From Prunus persica (taxonomy: Eukaryota; Streptophyta; Magnoliopsida; Rosales; Rosaceae): a stretch of DNA of 64,000 nucleotides. The translations under genes and the position numbers were made by a program. Below are positions 1 to 9,747 of the stretch, one piece after another; positions within the stretch are counted from its first letter, which is position 1, and each line of letters begins with the position of its first letter. The notes beneath the pieces were generated by a model. The model searched no databases. It saw only the letters and a program-made list of their open reading frames with translations, and had not been told where the DNA came from. Location: NCBI RefSeq assembly GCF_000346465.2, contig NC_034009.1, forward strand, positions 12,590,747-12,654,746. The letters are read 5' to 3'.

Positions 1-612
1 TTTTGGGGTTTTAGTTTGATTCTTGAAACAAATACGATGTATGATTCTTTGTTGTTGAATGAAACATTACAGTATCCTTTTGTGGTTCATGTTCGCTAGG
101 GGTTATTACTTTTGCAAGTTGTTGCTTGATTCATGTAGATTAGCTGTTTCTGTAGAATATGATACTGTGTGGCATAATAGGAGGTATTTAGAAATTCTAA
201 TACTTGTGTGAACACTGTATATGATTTAGTAATGATTTTTGCTCATTCCTTTGGGAACTCTACGATTTCTTATAAGGCAAAAGCGCTAACTTGGACCTGT
301 TTTGCAAGAATGAATCAGGCTGGGTTAGTGGAGTGCATAGTTCTAGCTGTCAGTTCCTGCCATCTTCATCTTCACCCTGTACTCCATGAAAGTGACCTTC
401 CAAACTCTGCATTTTACTTGAAAGAAAAAAAAATTTATTGTCAGTACTTACCCTTGTGTCTGAATGTGTTGGCCAGCATTATTTTAACCGGGGGAAGCAC
501 ACTATTTCCTCGACTTGCTGATAGACTGTATGTACTGATCTCTTTTCCATTCAATTGTGCAATGCCAGACTTAATACTAAATCATCCTTAAGTTTGTATT
601 GATATTTTTCAG
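1..612. other. Unassigned DNA, possible intron of a + strand gene
   Basis: AT-rich sequence without a recognisable coding region. The open frame at 208-591 has no family resemblance and is treated as chance. The stretch ends in a pyrimidine-rich acceptor (TTTTTCAG) just before the short open segment at 613-658, so part of it may be intron of a gene that begins left of the window. Confidence 0.3.
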
Positions 613-658
613 AGAGAGGGAGCTGCGGCCTCTTGACATAACTCCTCAACAAGAGTAA
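613..658 (+). CDS. Possible last exon of an unidentified gene (partial)
   Basis: Directly after a good acceptor (gatatttttcag) one frame reads ERELRPLDITPQQE and then TAA at 656-658. It is short, hydrophilic and has a protein-like composition, unlike the surrounding sequence. The rest of the gene would lie left of the window. I do not recognise the protein. The call rests only on the acceptor and the frame, so it could be chance. Confidence 0.3.
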
Positions 659-1022
659 CTTTCCTCCTGATCTGTAATACTCTGTTTAAGCATACCTACT
701 TCCAGTTTTATTAAAATTGTCCATGTTTTTCCAGCCCCATGCTAGGTGTCTGGCGAGGAGGATCTCTGTTTAGGCATCTTTGGCCAGTGACCATATAGCA
801 TCAATCAACCGCATGATGTGGAGCCCGGATGGGACACTTTTAGGTAAACATAGGTGTCCTTGTTTGTTTAGTGTCTTTAATTTTATTCTCATATTGTGAA
901 GAAGACACCTGCTAGTTCATCACAAGAAAGTATTATCAAGAAATAGGAAATGAATCTTAAGCTGGTTATGATCAATCAAGTTCCTGCTGCAAGTGTAGCA
1001 TACTCTAAGCACATCAAGCACA
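659..1022. other. No gene seen; possible 3' UTR and flank
   Basis: No coding signal. If the segment at 613-658 is a terminal exon, this would be its 3' untranslated region and downstream flank, up to the copia insertion site. Confidence 0.3.
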
Positions 1023-1027
1023 TATAC

Positions 1028-1261
1028 TGTTGGCGTGACTTGTGGATATTGACTTACTTTCCTTACACACCAAGAATTCCTATTATAATTGTAATTGATT
1101 TACTTTAATTCCTGATTTCCTACTGCAAATAGATTTAGGAATTTATTATTTACTTGCCCATTCAGGTTTCGTTGTATTATAAATATGACCTCCTACAAGG
1201 AGAAGAATACACAGAAAATTCCCACAAACAAATATTCTCTCATAGTTTTCATATTTTAGCA
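1028..1261 (+). repeat. 5' LTR of the copia element
   Basis: 234 bp, TG...CA ends. It matches the right LTR except for a few substitutions and about 30 extra bases near its start (roughly 1046-1075). It is followed immediately by the tRNA-Met primer-binding site. Confidence 0.95.
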
Positions 1262-1320
1262 TGGTATCAGAGCGGCGATCTTGGAATTGCTGACTCTAGT
1301 TTCAAACCCCCGCCGTTGCT

Positions 1321-2523
1321 ATGGGGGTTGATGATTTTTTCAACCCTCATGGAGGTAGCACCACCGACTCCTTCTCTCATTCTCCACCAACCATTGTTGA
1401 GTTGAGTGCCCAGATGGCTCCGCTCCTACAGATGCAGACTTTGACCCCGAACCCGATCCAGAAACAGGATCCTCTTTTGACGACCCCGACCCCGACCCCG
1501 ACTCCGACTCAGGCTCAGATTCCGATCCCAATTCCTACTCAACCTGTATCCTATGCATCTTCCGCTGCACAGATTATGACTTCTAGACTAACGACCCCGA
1601 CACATGGACTAGATTGCGCATATTGTGGTGATCCGAGACACACTTGTGAGACTTGTTTTAAATCGCATGGCTACCCCAATTGGTGGGCTACTCTTATAGA
1701 TCGAGGACAATGCAATATGACCAGTAATGGTACTGGTTATGGATTCCATACTTCCGATAAGATTGATTCCAGGAGCTGGATAATTGATTCCGGTGCAACT
1801 GATCATATGACGTTTGATCCTGATGATTTTCTGAATACTACACAATCTCGACGAACCTGTATTGCAAATGCCAATGGTGTTATTTATCCTGTGACAGGGG
1901 CTGACACTGTTGCACTCTCATCCTCTCTCACACTGTCTAATACTTTACTTGTTCCATCTTTATCCACTAAATTTCTGCCAGTTAGTCAGCTTACTGAACA
2001 ATTGAATTGTTGTGTACTCATTTACCCGAGTTTTTGTTTGCTTCAGGATATTCACACTAAGGAGATTCTTGGTCGTGGTACTAAGAGAGGGGGGCTATAT
2101 TATGTCGATGATTTCAGTCCCGGCATGGCTAACAGCGTGACACATCCCTTTGATAGCAAACAAAAGCAAATCTGGTTGTGGCACCGTCGATTGGGACATC
2201 CGTCTTTTAGTTATATGAAGCATCTTATACCAAATTTATTCTCAGGTTTCAAGGACTCTGACTTCACATGTGATACTTGTATTTTGGCCAAGAGTCACCG
2301 TGTGCCCTACCCGTTGAGTACGAACAAGTGTACTACTCCATTTACGTTAATTCACTCTGATGTCTGGGGACCTTCTCCTATCACTGCTCCTTTTGGTGTT
2401 CGATGGTTTGTCACATTCATCGATGATTGTAGACGGATGACATGGCTTTATTTGCTGAAGAATAAAAACGAAGTGTTTTCCTGTGTTCAATCCTTCCAAA
2501 AACAGAAAAAAAACTCAGTTTAA
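1321..2523 (+). pseudogene. Copia gag remnant, protease and integrase N-terminal part (frameshifted)
   Basis: 400 codons. Residues 1-95 are Pro/Thr-rich, where a copia gag would normally have a UBN2-type domain of about 250 residues; that part is missing. A CCHC zinc knuckle follows at about residues 100-113 (CAYCGDPRHTCETC). The aspartic protease motif WIIDSGATDHM lies near 154-164, the GAG_pre-integrase HH-CC motif (WHRRLGHP ... CDTCILAK) near 288-325, and the start of the integrase core with its first Asp (HSDVWGP) near 346. The frame is lost after an A-rich run at about 2505-2515, which looks like a one-base slip. This is a retroelement relic, not a host gene. Confidence 0.92.
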
Positions 2524-3364
2524 TGCTCAAATCCAGATTCTTCGCTTAGACAATGGTGGAGAATTTGTCAATCATGACTTTCAGACTTACTTCCAACAAC
2601 ATGGAATTATCCATGAGACGACTTGTCCTCAGACACCACAATAAAATGGTGTTGCTGAATGAAAGAATCGACATCTTCTTGAAACCGCCCGAGCACTTCT
2701 GATTGGCGCTCATGTTCCTCGCCATCACTGGGATGATGCTATTGTCACCACAGTTTATCTGATCAACCGCATGCCTTCTGGTGTACTAGCCTTTAAAACT
2801 CCCTTACAGGTGCTTGCACAACACAGACCTCTGCCTTCTGTTTTGGTACTCACACCCCGAATATTTGGATGTGTGGCTTTCGTTCATCTCCACAAAAATC
2901 AACGTAGCAAACTTGATCCATGTGTGCTTCGTTGTGTTTTTATGGGTTATGCCACTCATCAGAAAGGCTACCGCTGTTATCACCCTCCTACCCAAAGAAC
3001 CTATGTCACTTTGGATGTGACCTTTCTGGAATCTGAGATGTTCTTCCATGACCCATCATCCAATTCTACACTTCAGGGGGAGATACGAAGTGAAGAGCAG
3101 AATTGGAGCAACTTGGAAAATAAAGAAATTCTCCTTTGTACAGAAATGATTGATCATTCCGAGTCTGGAGCACGAGATTACTCTCTGTCGAAAAGCGACC
3201 AATCGCCTATTCATAGCGATCAATTGCCTGACCCATCTGATCCATGCGAAGATATTTCTGATCCGAGTCTCACACCTACAGACAATACAGAACAACAAGA
3301 TGAAGACCCCCCTCTAACTCAACAATACCAACAGACCAATCTCCTGAGAATATCCTTGAGGTAA
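2524..3364 (+). pseudogene. Copia integrase core and C-terminal part (stops and frameshift)
   Basis: Continues the integrase after the frameshift near 2510. The second catalytic Asp is visible in the DNGGEF motif near 2551. Two in-frame stop codons interrupt the region near the usual catalytic Glu: TAA near 2641 and TGA near 2660. From 2771 the frame is open again with the copia integrase C-terminal region (RIFGCVAFVH, then FMGYATHQKGYRCY). A further frame change occurs near 3340 before reverse transcriptase. These breaks make the integrase non-functional. Confidence 0.88.
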
Positions 3365-3365
3365 C

Positions 3366-5100
3366 TACTCCTACTACACTTGTCCATTTAGATGATAAAA
3401 CTATTGAATATCAATTACCTTTCAGGCAAAATCGTGGGAAGCCACCAAATCGTTATTCACCTGATATTGGCAAGACATCCAAGTATCCAATTGCAAATCA
3501 TGTATCCACTGAGAAGCTGTCTGAACCACTCAAGGCTTTTGTGCATCAGTTGTCTGCTATCCATATTCCAACCAAGGTCTCTGAAGCATTGAAAGATCCT
3601 AAGTGGGTCCAAGCTATAAAAGAGGAGATGAAAGCCCTTGAGAAAAATCAGACTTGGACATTGGAGACTATACCCCGAGGAAAAAAGACTATCAGATGTA
3701 GATGGGTGTTTACTATAAAACACAATGCAGATGGATCTATCGAGCGATACAAGGCAAGACTTGTGGCAAAAGGGTACACACAGACCTATGGTATAGACTA
3801 TGAAGAAACCTTTGCTCCAGTTGCAAAGTTAAACACCGTCAGAGTCTTATTGTCCCTTGCAGCTAATTTGGATTGGCCACTACACCAGTTTGATGTAAAG
3901 AATGCTTTTCTACATGGAGAACTCACGGAGGAGGTGTACATAGACATTCCTTCTGGATCTAATACTACTCAGACTGGAACAGTTTGCAGGTTACGAAAAG
4001 CATTGTATGGATTGAAACAGTCACCACGTGCATGGTTTGGATGGTTCACCATGGCAATGAAGAACAATGGTTTCAAACAGTGCAATTCAGATCATACTCT
4101 GTTCTTGAAACATCGAAAAGGGAAGGTAACAGCATTAATAATCTATGTTGATGATATGATTATTACTGGGAATGATAAACAGGAAATATCACAGCTACAA
4201 GACTATCTGGCTACGGAGTTTGAGATGAAGGATCTATGTAGACTCAAGTATTTCTTGGGAATTGAGGTGGCTCGATCGCAGCAAGGCATATTTCTCTCTC
4301 AAAGGAAATATGTCTTAGACTTGTTGACAGACACAGGAATGCTAGATTGTAAACCTGCGGACACTCTTATTGTTCAGAATCATCATCTTGGAGAATATCC
4401 GGATCAAGTTCCAACTAACAAAGAAAGATACCAAAGGTTAGTGGGAAGATTGATCTATTTGTCACATACTCGACCAGACATTGCTTATGCGGTGAGCGTT
4501 GTCAGTCAATTTATGCACTCTCCAAGTGAAGACCATATGAATGCAGTTCTTCGGATACTTAGATATTTGAAGTCTGCACCTGGAAAAGGACTTATGTTCT
4601 CAAAGCATGGTCATCTAAATATTGATGGTTATTCAGATGCAGATTGGGCAGGTAATGTAACAGATAGAAAATCTACATCGGGTTACTTCACATTCGTGGG
4701 AGGTAATTTGGTGACATGGAGAAGCAAGAAACAGAATGTAGTAGCTTTATCCAGTGCAGAAGCCGAGTTTAGAGGCATGACTAAAGGGATTTGTGAACTT
4801 CTTTGGTTAAGAAAGTTGCTTACTGAACTTGGGTATAAACCTACATCCACAATGAATCTCTTTTGTGACAACAAGGCTGCTATAACCATTGCACAGAATC
4901 CGGTTCAGCATGATCGTACTAAACATGTTGAGGTGGATCGACACTTTATCAAACAAAAGCTTGAGGCTAAAGTGTTTCAGTTTCCTTTTGTGAAATCCGA
5001 GGATCAATTGGCGGATATTTTGACAAAGGCGATTTCCAGTAAAGCATTCCACAATTCACTAGATCAGTTGGGCATTGGCGACATCTATGCACCAACGTGA
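3366..5100 (+). CDS. Copia reverse transcriptase and RNase H (open frame)
   Basis: The frame is open from about 3366 to the TGA at 5098-5100. Reverse transcriptase (RVT_2) signatures are present in order: WVQAIKEEM, RWVFTIKHNADG, YKARLVAKGYTQ, the catalytic FDVKNAFLHG, LYGLKQSPRAW and the YVDDM active-site Asp pair. Copia-type RNase H follows: DADWAGN, STSGY, SSAEAEF, CDNKAA, RTKHVEVDRHFI, and the terminal DILTKA. No break is visible here, in contrast to gag and integrase. In a working element it would be part of one polyprotein, so the start is not a true translation start. Confidence 0.92.
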
Positions 5101-5107
5101 GGGGGAG

Positions 5108-5311
5108 TGTTGGCGTGACTTGTGAATTCCTATTATAATTGTAATTGATTTACTTTAATTCCTGATTTCCTACTGCAAATAGATTTAGGAATTTATTATT
5201 TACTTGCCCATTCAGGTTTCGTTGTATTATAAATATAACCTCTTACAAGGAGAAGAATACACAGAAAATTCACACAAACAAATATTCTCTCATAGTTTTC
5301 ATATTTTAGCA
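5108..5311 (+). repeat. 3' LTR of the copia element
   Basis: 204 bp, TG...CA, preceded by a purine tract and followed by the TATAC target duplication. It lacks about 30 bp that the left LTR has near its start. Confidence 0.95.
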
Positions 5312-5316
5312 TATAC

Positions 5317-5585
5317 TCCTATCCCAACATACAGCTGTGTAGTTGTCCTCTTGTTTTCAGATCGAGGCTCATGCTGGTAGTGTTAATTATCTTGCTTTCT
5401 AAAGTGATTGTGGGGAGGATAGGGTCATTAAGGTTTGATCTATGACTTAACTAATTCTAAAGTGATTTTGCAGGTTCAAGTTCAATGTTAGTAATGATTT
5501 TTCAATGTTTTGCAGGTATGGAATGCAGTCACTAGAACTACTAATTATAGTGATTAAAAAAGAGAAATTCAGAGTATTCAATAGG
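5317..5585. other. No gene seen
   Basis: AT-rich flank between the copia target duplication and the first GC-rich palindrome. No recognisable coding or repeat signal. Confidence 0.4.
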
Positions 5586-6800
5586 TATAGCCCCACGGCT
5601 ATACTGTTTTCACAAAATAGGCGGGCCCTTTATTTTTATTTTTACAAATAGTATAGCCGCCCGGCCATACTCCGAATTATTATTATTTTTATATAAAACG
5701 AGTATAGCCGGGCGGCTGGCCTGGGGTCTTTTTTAAATTCTGTTTTATCAATAGTATAGCCGCACGGCTATAGGCTTTACATAGATACTGTTTTTTTTTT
5801 TGGGTTGTTTTTCCCTGATTTTTGTTTATCGATAAGAGTTTAGAGCATTATCCATTACTATTAGGCAATTACCTGTATTTCTATTGTCTCCTTTCGAGTT
5901 TTTACTTTTCACAGTTATTACCCGTATAAAGAATTTAGCATTTTCACATTTAATACTCATATTGTACACGTATGTACGTATTTTTCATGTTTAATACACT
6001 TGTTTGTTACAAAATTTTCAATAATACACACAAAATACTCGCATATTATTGAATTAAAAAATAAAAAATATATTAAAATACTAATTACTTACTAAGTAAA
6101 TAATAATTAAAACATAACTACTAATTAAAGTAACTGAAGAAGAGAAATGCAAATTATGCTATTGAGTGGGTACTACCGCACGGCTCTACTTTAAAAATTT
6201 TTATTTATTTATACCGTATAGCTGCGCAGTTATACTATTGAAAAATTCTATTTATGAGGTAGAGCCACGTGGCTATACAGTGGAAAAATGCAATTCAATT
6301 CATAGAGTATAGCCGAGCGGCTATACGCTTTTCACAAAACACTTTTTTTTAAATATAAAATTTATAATAATACACACAAATTTCAAGTATTATTCGCAGA
6401 ATAGTCACATATTATTGAATAAAAATAAAATATATTTAAATATTTAAATACAAATTATTCACTAAGTAAATAATAATTAAAATATAACTACTAATCAAAG
6501 TAATTAAACAAGAGAAAATCAGATTATGCTATTCAATGGGTATAGCCGTGCGGCTATAGTATTAAAAAAATTCTATGTATAGCCGCGCGGCTTTACGCTT
6601 TTCACAAAACACGCACCTAGTGGTTGTCCGCTCCAAATTCTTTTTTAATAAATAGTATAGCCACGCGGCTATACTCACAGTATAGCCCTCACAGTATAGC
6701 CGCTCGGCTTTACTGTGGTCTTTTTTTAAAAAAAATAAATAAATTTCTTTTTAAAAATTATTTTTTTATGTTAATAAATAGTATAGCCGCGTGGCTATAC
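5586..6800. repeat. Array of GC-rich palindromes (first cluster, about 13 copies)
   Basis: In very AT-rich DNA the near-palindrome TATAGCCGnnCGGCTATA recurs with small changes. Copies are at about 5586-5603, 5652-5669, 5703-5719, 5755-5772, 6175-6190, 6217-6234, 6259-6278, 6307-6326, 6541-6558, 6577-6596, 6655-6674, 6681-6713 (partly doubled) and 6781-6800. Stem bases change in pairs in several copies. The spacers also repeat: an AT-rich stretch with 'actaagtaaataataattaaaa' occurs near 6090 and 6460, which points to internal duplication. The identity of the element is unknown; it resembles the subterminal repeats of a non-autonomous DNA transposon. Confidence 0.8.
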
Positions 6801-6808
6801 GCTTGACA

Positions 6809-7575
6809 AGGGGCTACGCTTGCCTCAGAGTGGAAGTGGACCAGAGGATTTTGCTCACATGGCAGCTTGTGCTTCATGATGAACTTTCGCTTCTCATAAG
6901 TAAGATCCTCCAGTGCCCAAATGTCACAATACAATGCAAATATGAATTGGGATGTTTCCAAATACAACTTGTAATTCTCCACTTGTTTAGTATACTGTAT
7001 ATACACAAAGGACTTTCAACAAGCTCAGGTATTGGTGATATTACCTTCATTAGCTTGCATATCAAAAATTCCATGATCCTGCGGGTTTCTTTATCTGCAA
7101 TCTGGCCTTCGCGAAGAATATCAGAAGCTAAGGGAGTGCCACCATAGGGGCTCTGTAACAGTGCTAAACCAGCAACTTTGTCTTTCAAATCACACCAGTA
7201 GATTGACAATGCAGAACGCCGCCCTCGCTGTGCCCCAGCAGCATCACATGCTTACCGGATCCCCAGTAAAGCTCCTCAATGTATTGCTTCAGTTCCCATC
7301 CATTGTGCTCAACAGATGCCTTCATCCAAGAAAACATATGAAAAGGGAAGACAAATTTCTCAAAACTCGGTCAGCAATGATCACAGAGTAATGACTCATT
7401 ACCTCACTGTGAATTTTTCCAATGTGGCAAGCTAGACCCATTTTCGAAAAAAATTTCTTTGTTCCAATAAAGTACAAGGGCCGTGATTGCTAAAGAGGCC
7501 TGGAAAATCAAAGTTCCCATAACTATAGGCGCCACAACGCTAAATGTGGATTGAACAGGGGAGAAGAACAAAGTC
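6809..7575 (-). pseudogene. Broken alpha/beta-hydrolase (plant lipase-like) gene fragment
   Basis: Minus-strand pieces resemble a conserved plant alpha/beta-hydrolase family. The first exon piece (about 7540-7405) reads around GLFSNHG and then KMGLACHIGKIHSE, followed by a GTAATG donor. The next (about 7330-7160) has LKQYIEELYWGSGKHVMLLGH, with the nucleophile-elbow motif GHSEGG near 7220, then a frameshift just before SIYWCDLKDKVAG. It continues VAGLALLQSPYGGTPLASDI (about 7180-7060). A last piece (about 6930-6809) holds ALEDLTYEKRK and FHSEASVAP. Frameshifts and lost codons show it is dead. Exon-intron structure is retained, so it was copied from genomic DNA rather than mRNA. The family resemblance is from memory; no search was run. 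Confidence 0.7.
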
Positions 7576-7817
7576 CAAAGGGAAAAATAAATTTTCTTTA
7601 CCCGAATTAAGCAGATTGACAAATGAACTAGGCAATATGTGCTCCCCATTCCTGAAGTATATAGCATGATATACAAGCAATAGGAATATACAAGAATAGA
7701 TTAAACAGATATGATAACAAAATTGAACACAGTTCCTTAACAGGTCCAACCATCTAGTTCAGTGGAGCTATTATATTAGCTCGGTACCTTATTCCTGCAA
7801 GCAATTCTATTTCTGGA

Positions 7818-8033
7818 GTATAGCCGTGCGGCTATAGGTTTGTAAAATTCTATTTATACAGTATAGCCGCCGGCTATACTCTTTTCACAACACACCCGCT
7901 AAGCGCTAGGCGGGTCCCTTTGGAAAAAAATATATATATAGCTTTTATTTTATATAAAAAGAGTATAGCCGCCTGGCGTTAATGGGGTCCTTTTTTTAAT
8001 TATTTTTTATCAATAGTATAGCCGTGCGGCTAT
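7818..8033. repeat. GC-rich palindrome array (second cluster, 4 copies)
   Basis: Four more copies of the TATAGCCGnnCGGCTATA palindrome, at 7818-7836, 7861-7879, 7963-7978 and 8014-8033, in AT-rich spacer like that of the first cluster. Together the two clusters bracket the hydrolase fragment. Confidence 0.8.
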
Positions 8034-8106
8034 ATGCAACCATCTCTCCAAGGCAACAATAATTGTTTCTCCTTCATCTCCTTCATTTGTCTCCCTGCTT
8101 TTATTG

Positions 8107-8385
8107 TCACCAATCTCCTCGATCTACCTCATCATATTCTTTCTCCATGCTAGACCGTGGGAGCAATTGGAACACCCACAGGTTCTTTCGAAAGGGATCT
8201 CCAACTAAATCTGAGCACTTGGCATGATAGGCAGCAAGGATATTCAATATTTGATCTCTCTTGTAATCTTCATCACCACTGATTTTAGCATCTAGCCTCA
8301 ACAACTCTTCCAGTGGTAGAGATGGAGCCATTAATTCGTCAACATCATCATCAAAGTCTCTAAATTGTATGCTTGCAACCCCCAA
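8107..8385 (-). pseudogene. Gene-like ORF, perhaps an upstream exon of the hydrolase fragment
   Basis: 92-codon open frame with an ordinary protein composition (MGVASIQFRDFDDDVDEL... to ...EVDRGDW). It is rich in acidic residues with a leucine-rich middle segment (LPLEELLRLDAKISGDEDY). It lies upstream of, and on the same strand as, the hydrolase pieces, so it could be another exon of the same captured or decayed gene. I do not recognise a domain. No splice sites are certain. Confidence 0.4.
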
Positions 8386-8446
8386 CTCCCCCTGACCTGC
8401 AAATCTTTCAAAACTAATCTCTTAGCCCCAAAAATTCCAGCCCTAA

Positions 8447-9744
8447 GAGCATGTCCACCCCATAAGGCTAAGGCAAGGGCAAGGGCAAGGTAAGGGCTGC
8501 TACTATTCACTTGAATAGTGACAGCCTTGCTTTTTTTGGTTTCACCCCAAAAGGCTAGGTCAAGGGCAAATACTATTCATTTTAATTTATTTTCTATTTT
8601 TTTATACTTAAACTATTAATTTTGATAAGCTTTTTAGATTATATTTTCGGTTGTCACGTGTCACTATTTATTATAAAATTTTCACTTAAAATTTAAGATA
8701 ACATTTTTCGAATTAAATTTTCAAATAAAATTTTCGGATTAAATTTTCGGTTGCCATGTATCCATATTTATTATAAAATTCACATCTCACTCATCATACA
8801 ATTGAAATACCTACTCACTCATCATACAATTGAAATATTCTTGGTCCTCATAGTCCGACACAATGGAATACAAGGACAACTCCATCATTGGCGGAGGCGG
8901 TTCCACCGGATCAGGACGTGGGGGAGTATTTTCCTTCGGAGGACGTAATAGTGCCATTATTTCTGAGACGAAACGCACCACTGGAACTGACTGCGGGCAT
9001 TATTCACTTGAGGAGCCATTTGTAATGGTTTTCCTCTTTTTTGTTTTCCCTTGAATAATCTATTTAAAAAAAAAAGGAAACTGGAAATGCAAGAAATATA
9101 TATATATAATTACATTAAATTGAATAAAACAGTAAATTTTTTTTATTTACCTCGTTGCCAAGATTTTGACTTCTTCGAACGTTTGTCCATGACCCTCTAG
9201 CTTCAATGGAAGAGGCCATTTGTATTTTTGCACAAATAGAATTTTGTAGTAGAAAATTTGGTGTGGAAAGTGAAAAATATTGGAATGAGATGAATTTGTA
9301 TGAAGATTTGGTGTGGAAAGTAAATAAAATAGTTAGGTATTTATAGGGAAAAAATACAAAATCTTTTGGTATTTTTTAAAAAACAATTTCAGAATTTTTT
9401 CGATTTTTTTTGCAATTTTTTTAGCCAAAAAAACGAGGACCATCAGATTTATGGAAAAAAAGATCGGAGCATCCCTCTTGCGACACGTGGCACATGCCCG
9501 TTGGATTTTGTCAGGGCTGACGTCAGCACGAATTTTTTTATCGTTGGCGCGTGTAATTCATGCGCCAACGGTAAAAAATAATTGAATTATCGTGCTGTGA
9601 CGTCAGCGCTGACGTCACAGCCCTTGGGCCTGCCCGAGCTAGTGGGACCCAGCTCTTGCCCGGGCTTCTTCTCTCACGCTAGAGGGCGCTTGGGCTCGCC
9701 AGGTGTGCCTTTCCCCCGGTTTGGGTTACGCACTGGTGATGCTC
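8447..9744. mobile_element. PIF/Harbinger-like non-autonomous element A
   Basis: Starts GAGCATGTCCACC and ends GGTGATGCTC, giving inverted termini of about 8-12 bp. It is flanked by TAA on both sides (8444-8446 and 9745-9747), a 3-bp target duplication typical of PIF/Harbinger. Near both ends it has 'aaggctaaggcaaggg'-type motifs and an ACTATTCACTTGAATAGT palindrome. It is about 1.3 kb, contains a short ORF (8863-9054) and has no transposase. A second, related copy starts immediately next to it. Confidence 0.75.
8863..9054 (+). CDS. Small ORF conserved in both Harbinger-like copies
   Basis: 63 codons, Gly/Ser-rich near the start (SIIGGGGSTGSGRGGVFSFG), ending in a hydrophobic MVFLFFVFP. The same ORF, with the same length and about nine amino-acid differences, is at 10111-10302. 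I recognise no domain. It could be the first exon of a captured host gene, because a GT-like donor may lie after the conserved EEP. Conservation may simply reflect recent duplication. Confidence 0.4.
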   Translation: MEYKDNSIIGGGGSTGSGRGGVFSFGGRNSAIISETKRTTGTDCGHYSLEEPFVMVFLFFVFP

Positions 9745-9747
9745 TAA

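Larger units (their letters stand above)
1028..5311 (+). mobile_element. Ty1/copia LTR retrotransposon, full length but broken
   Basis: Two LTRs (1028-1261 and 5108-5311) begin TGTTGG and end TAGCA. They are flanked by a perfect 5-bp target duplication, TATAC, at 1023-1027 and 5312-5316. The primer-binding site TGGTATCAGAGC (1262-1273) matches plant initiator tRNA-Met. A purine tract (gagggggag, about 5099-5107) precedes the right LTR. Internal order is gag remnant, protease, integrase, reverse transcriptase, RNase H, which is the copia order. The LTRs differ by a few substitutions plus one 30-bp indel. Coding is interrupted by frameshifts and stops, so this copy cannot move on its own. Confidence 0.96.

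Noticed and set aside
208..591. 127-codon open frame near the left edge
   Set aside because: Composition and lack of any motif fit chance, and no splice or start context supports it.
1340..1531. Minus-strand Ser/Gly/Glu repeat frame
   Set aside because: Antisense shadow of the Pro/Thr-rich gag remnant of the copia element.
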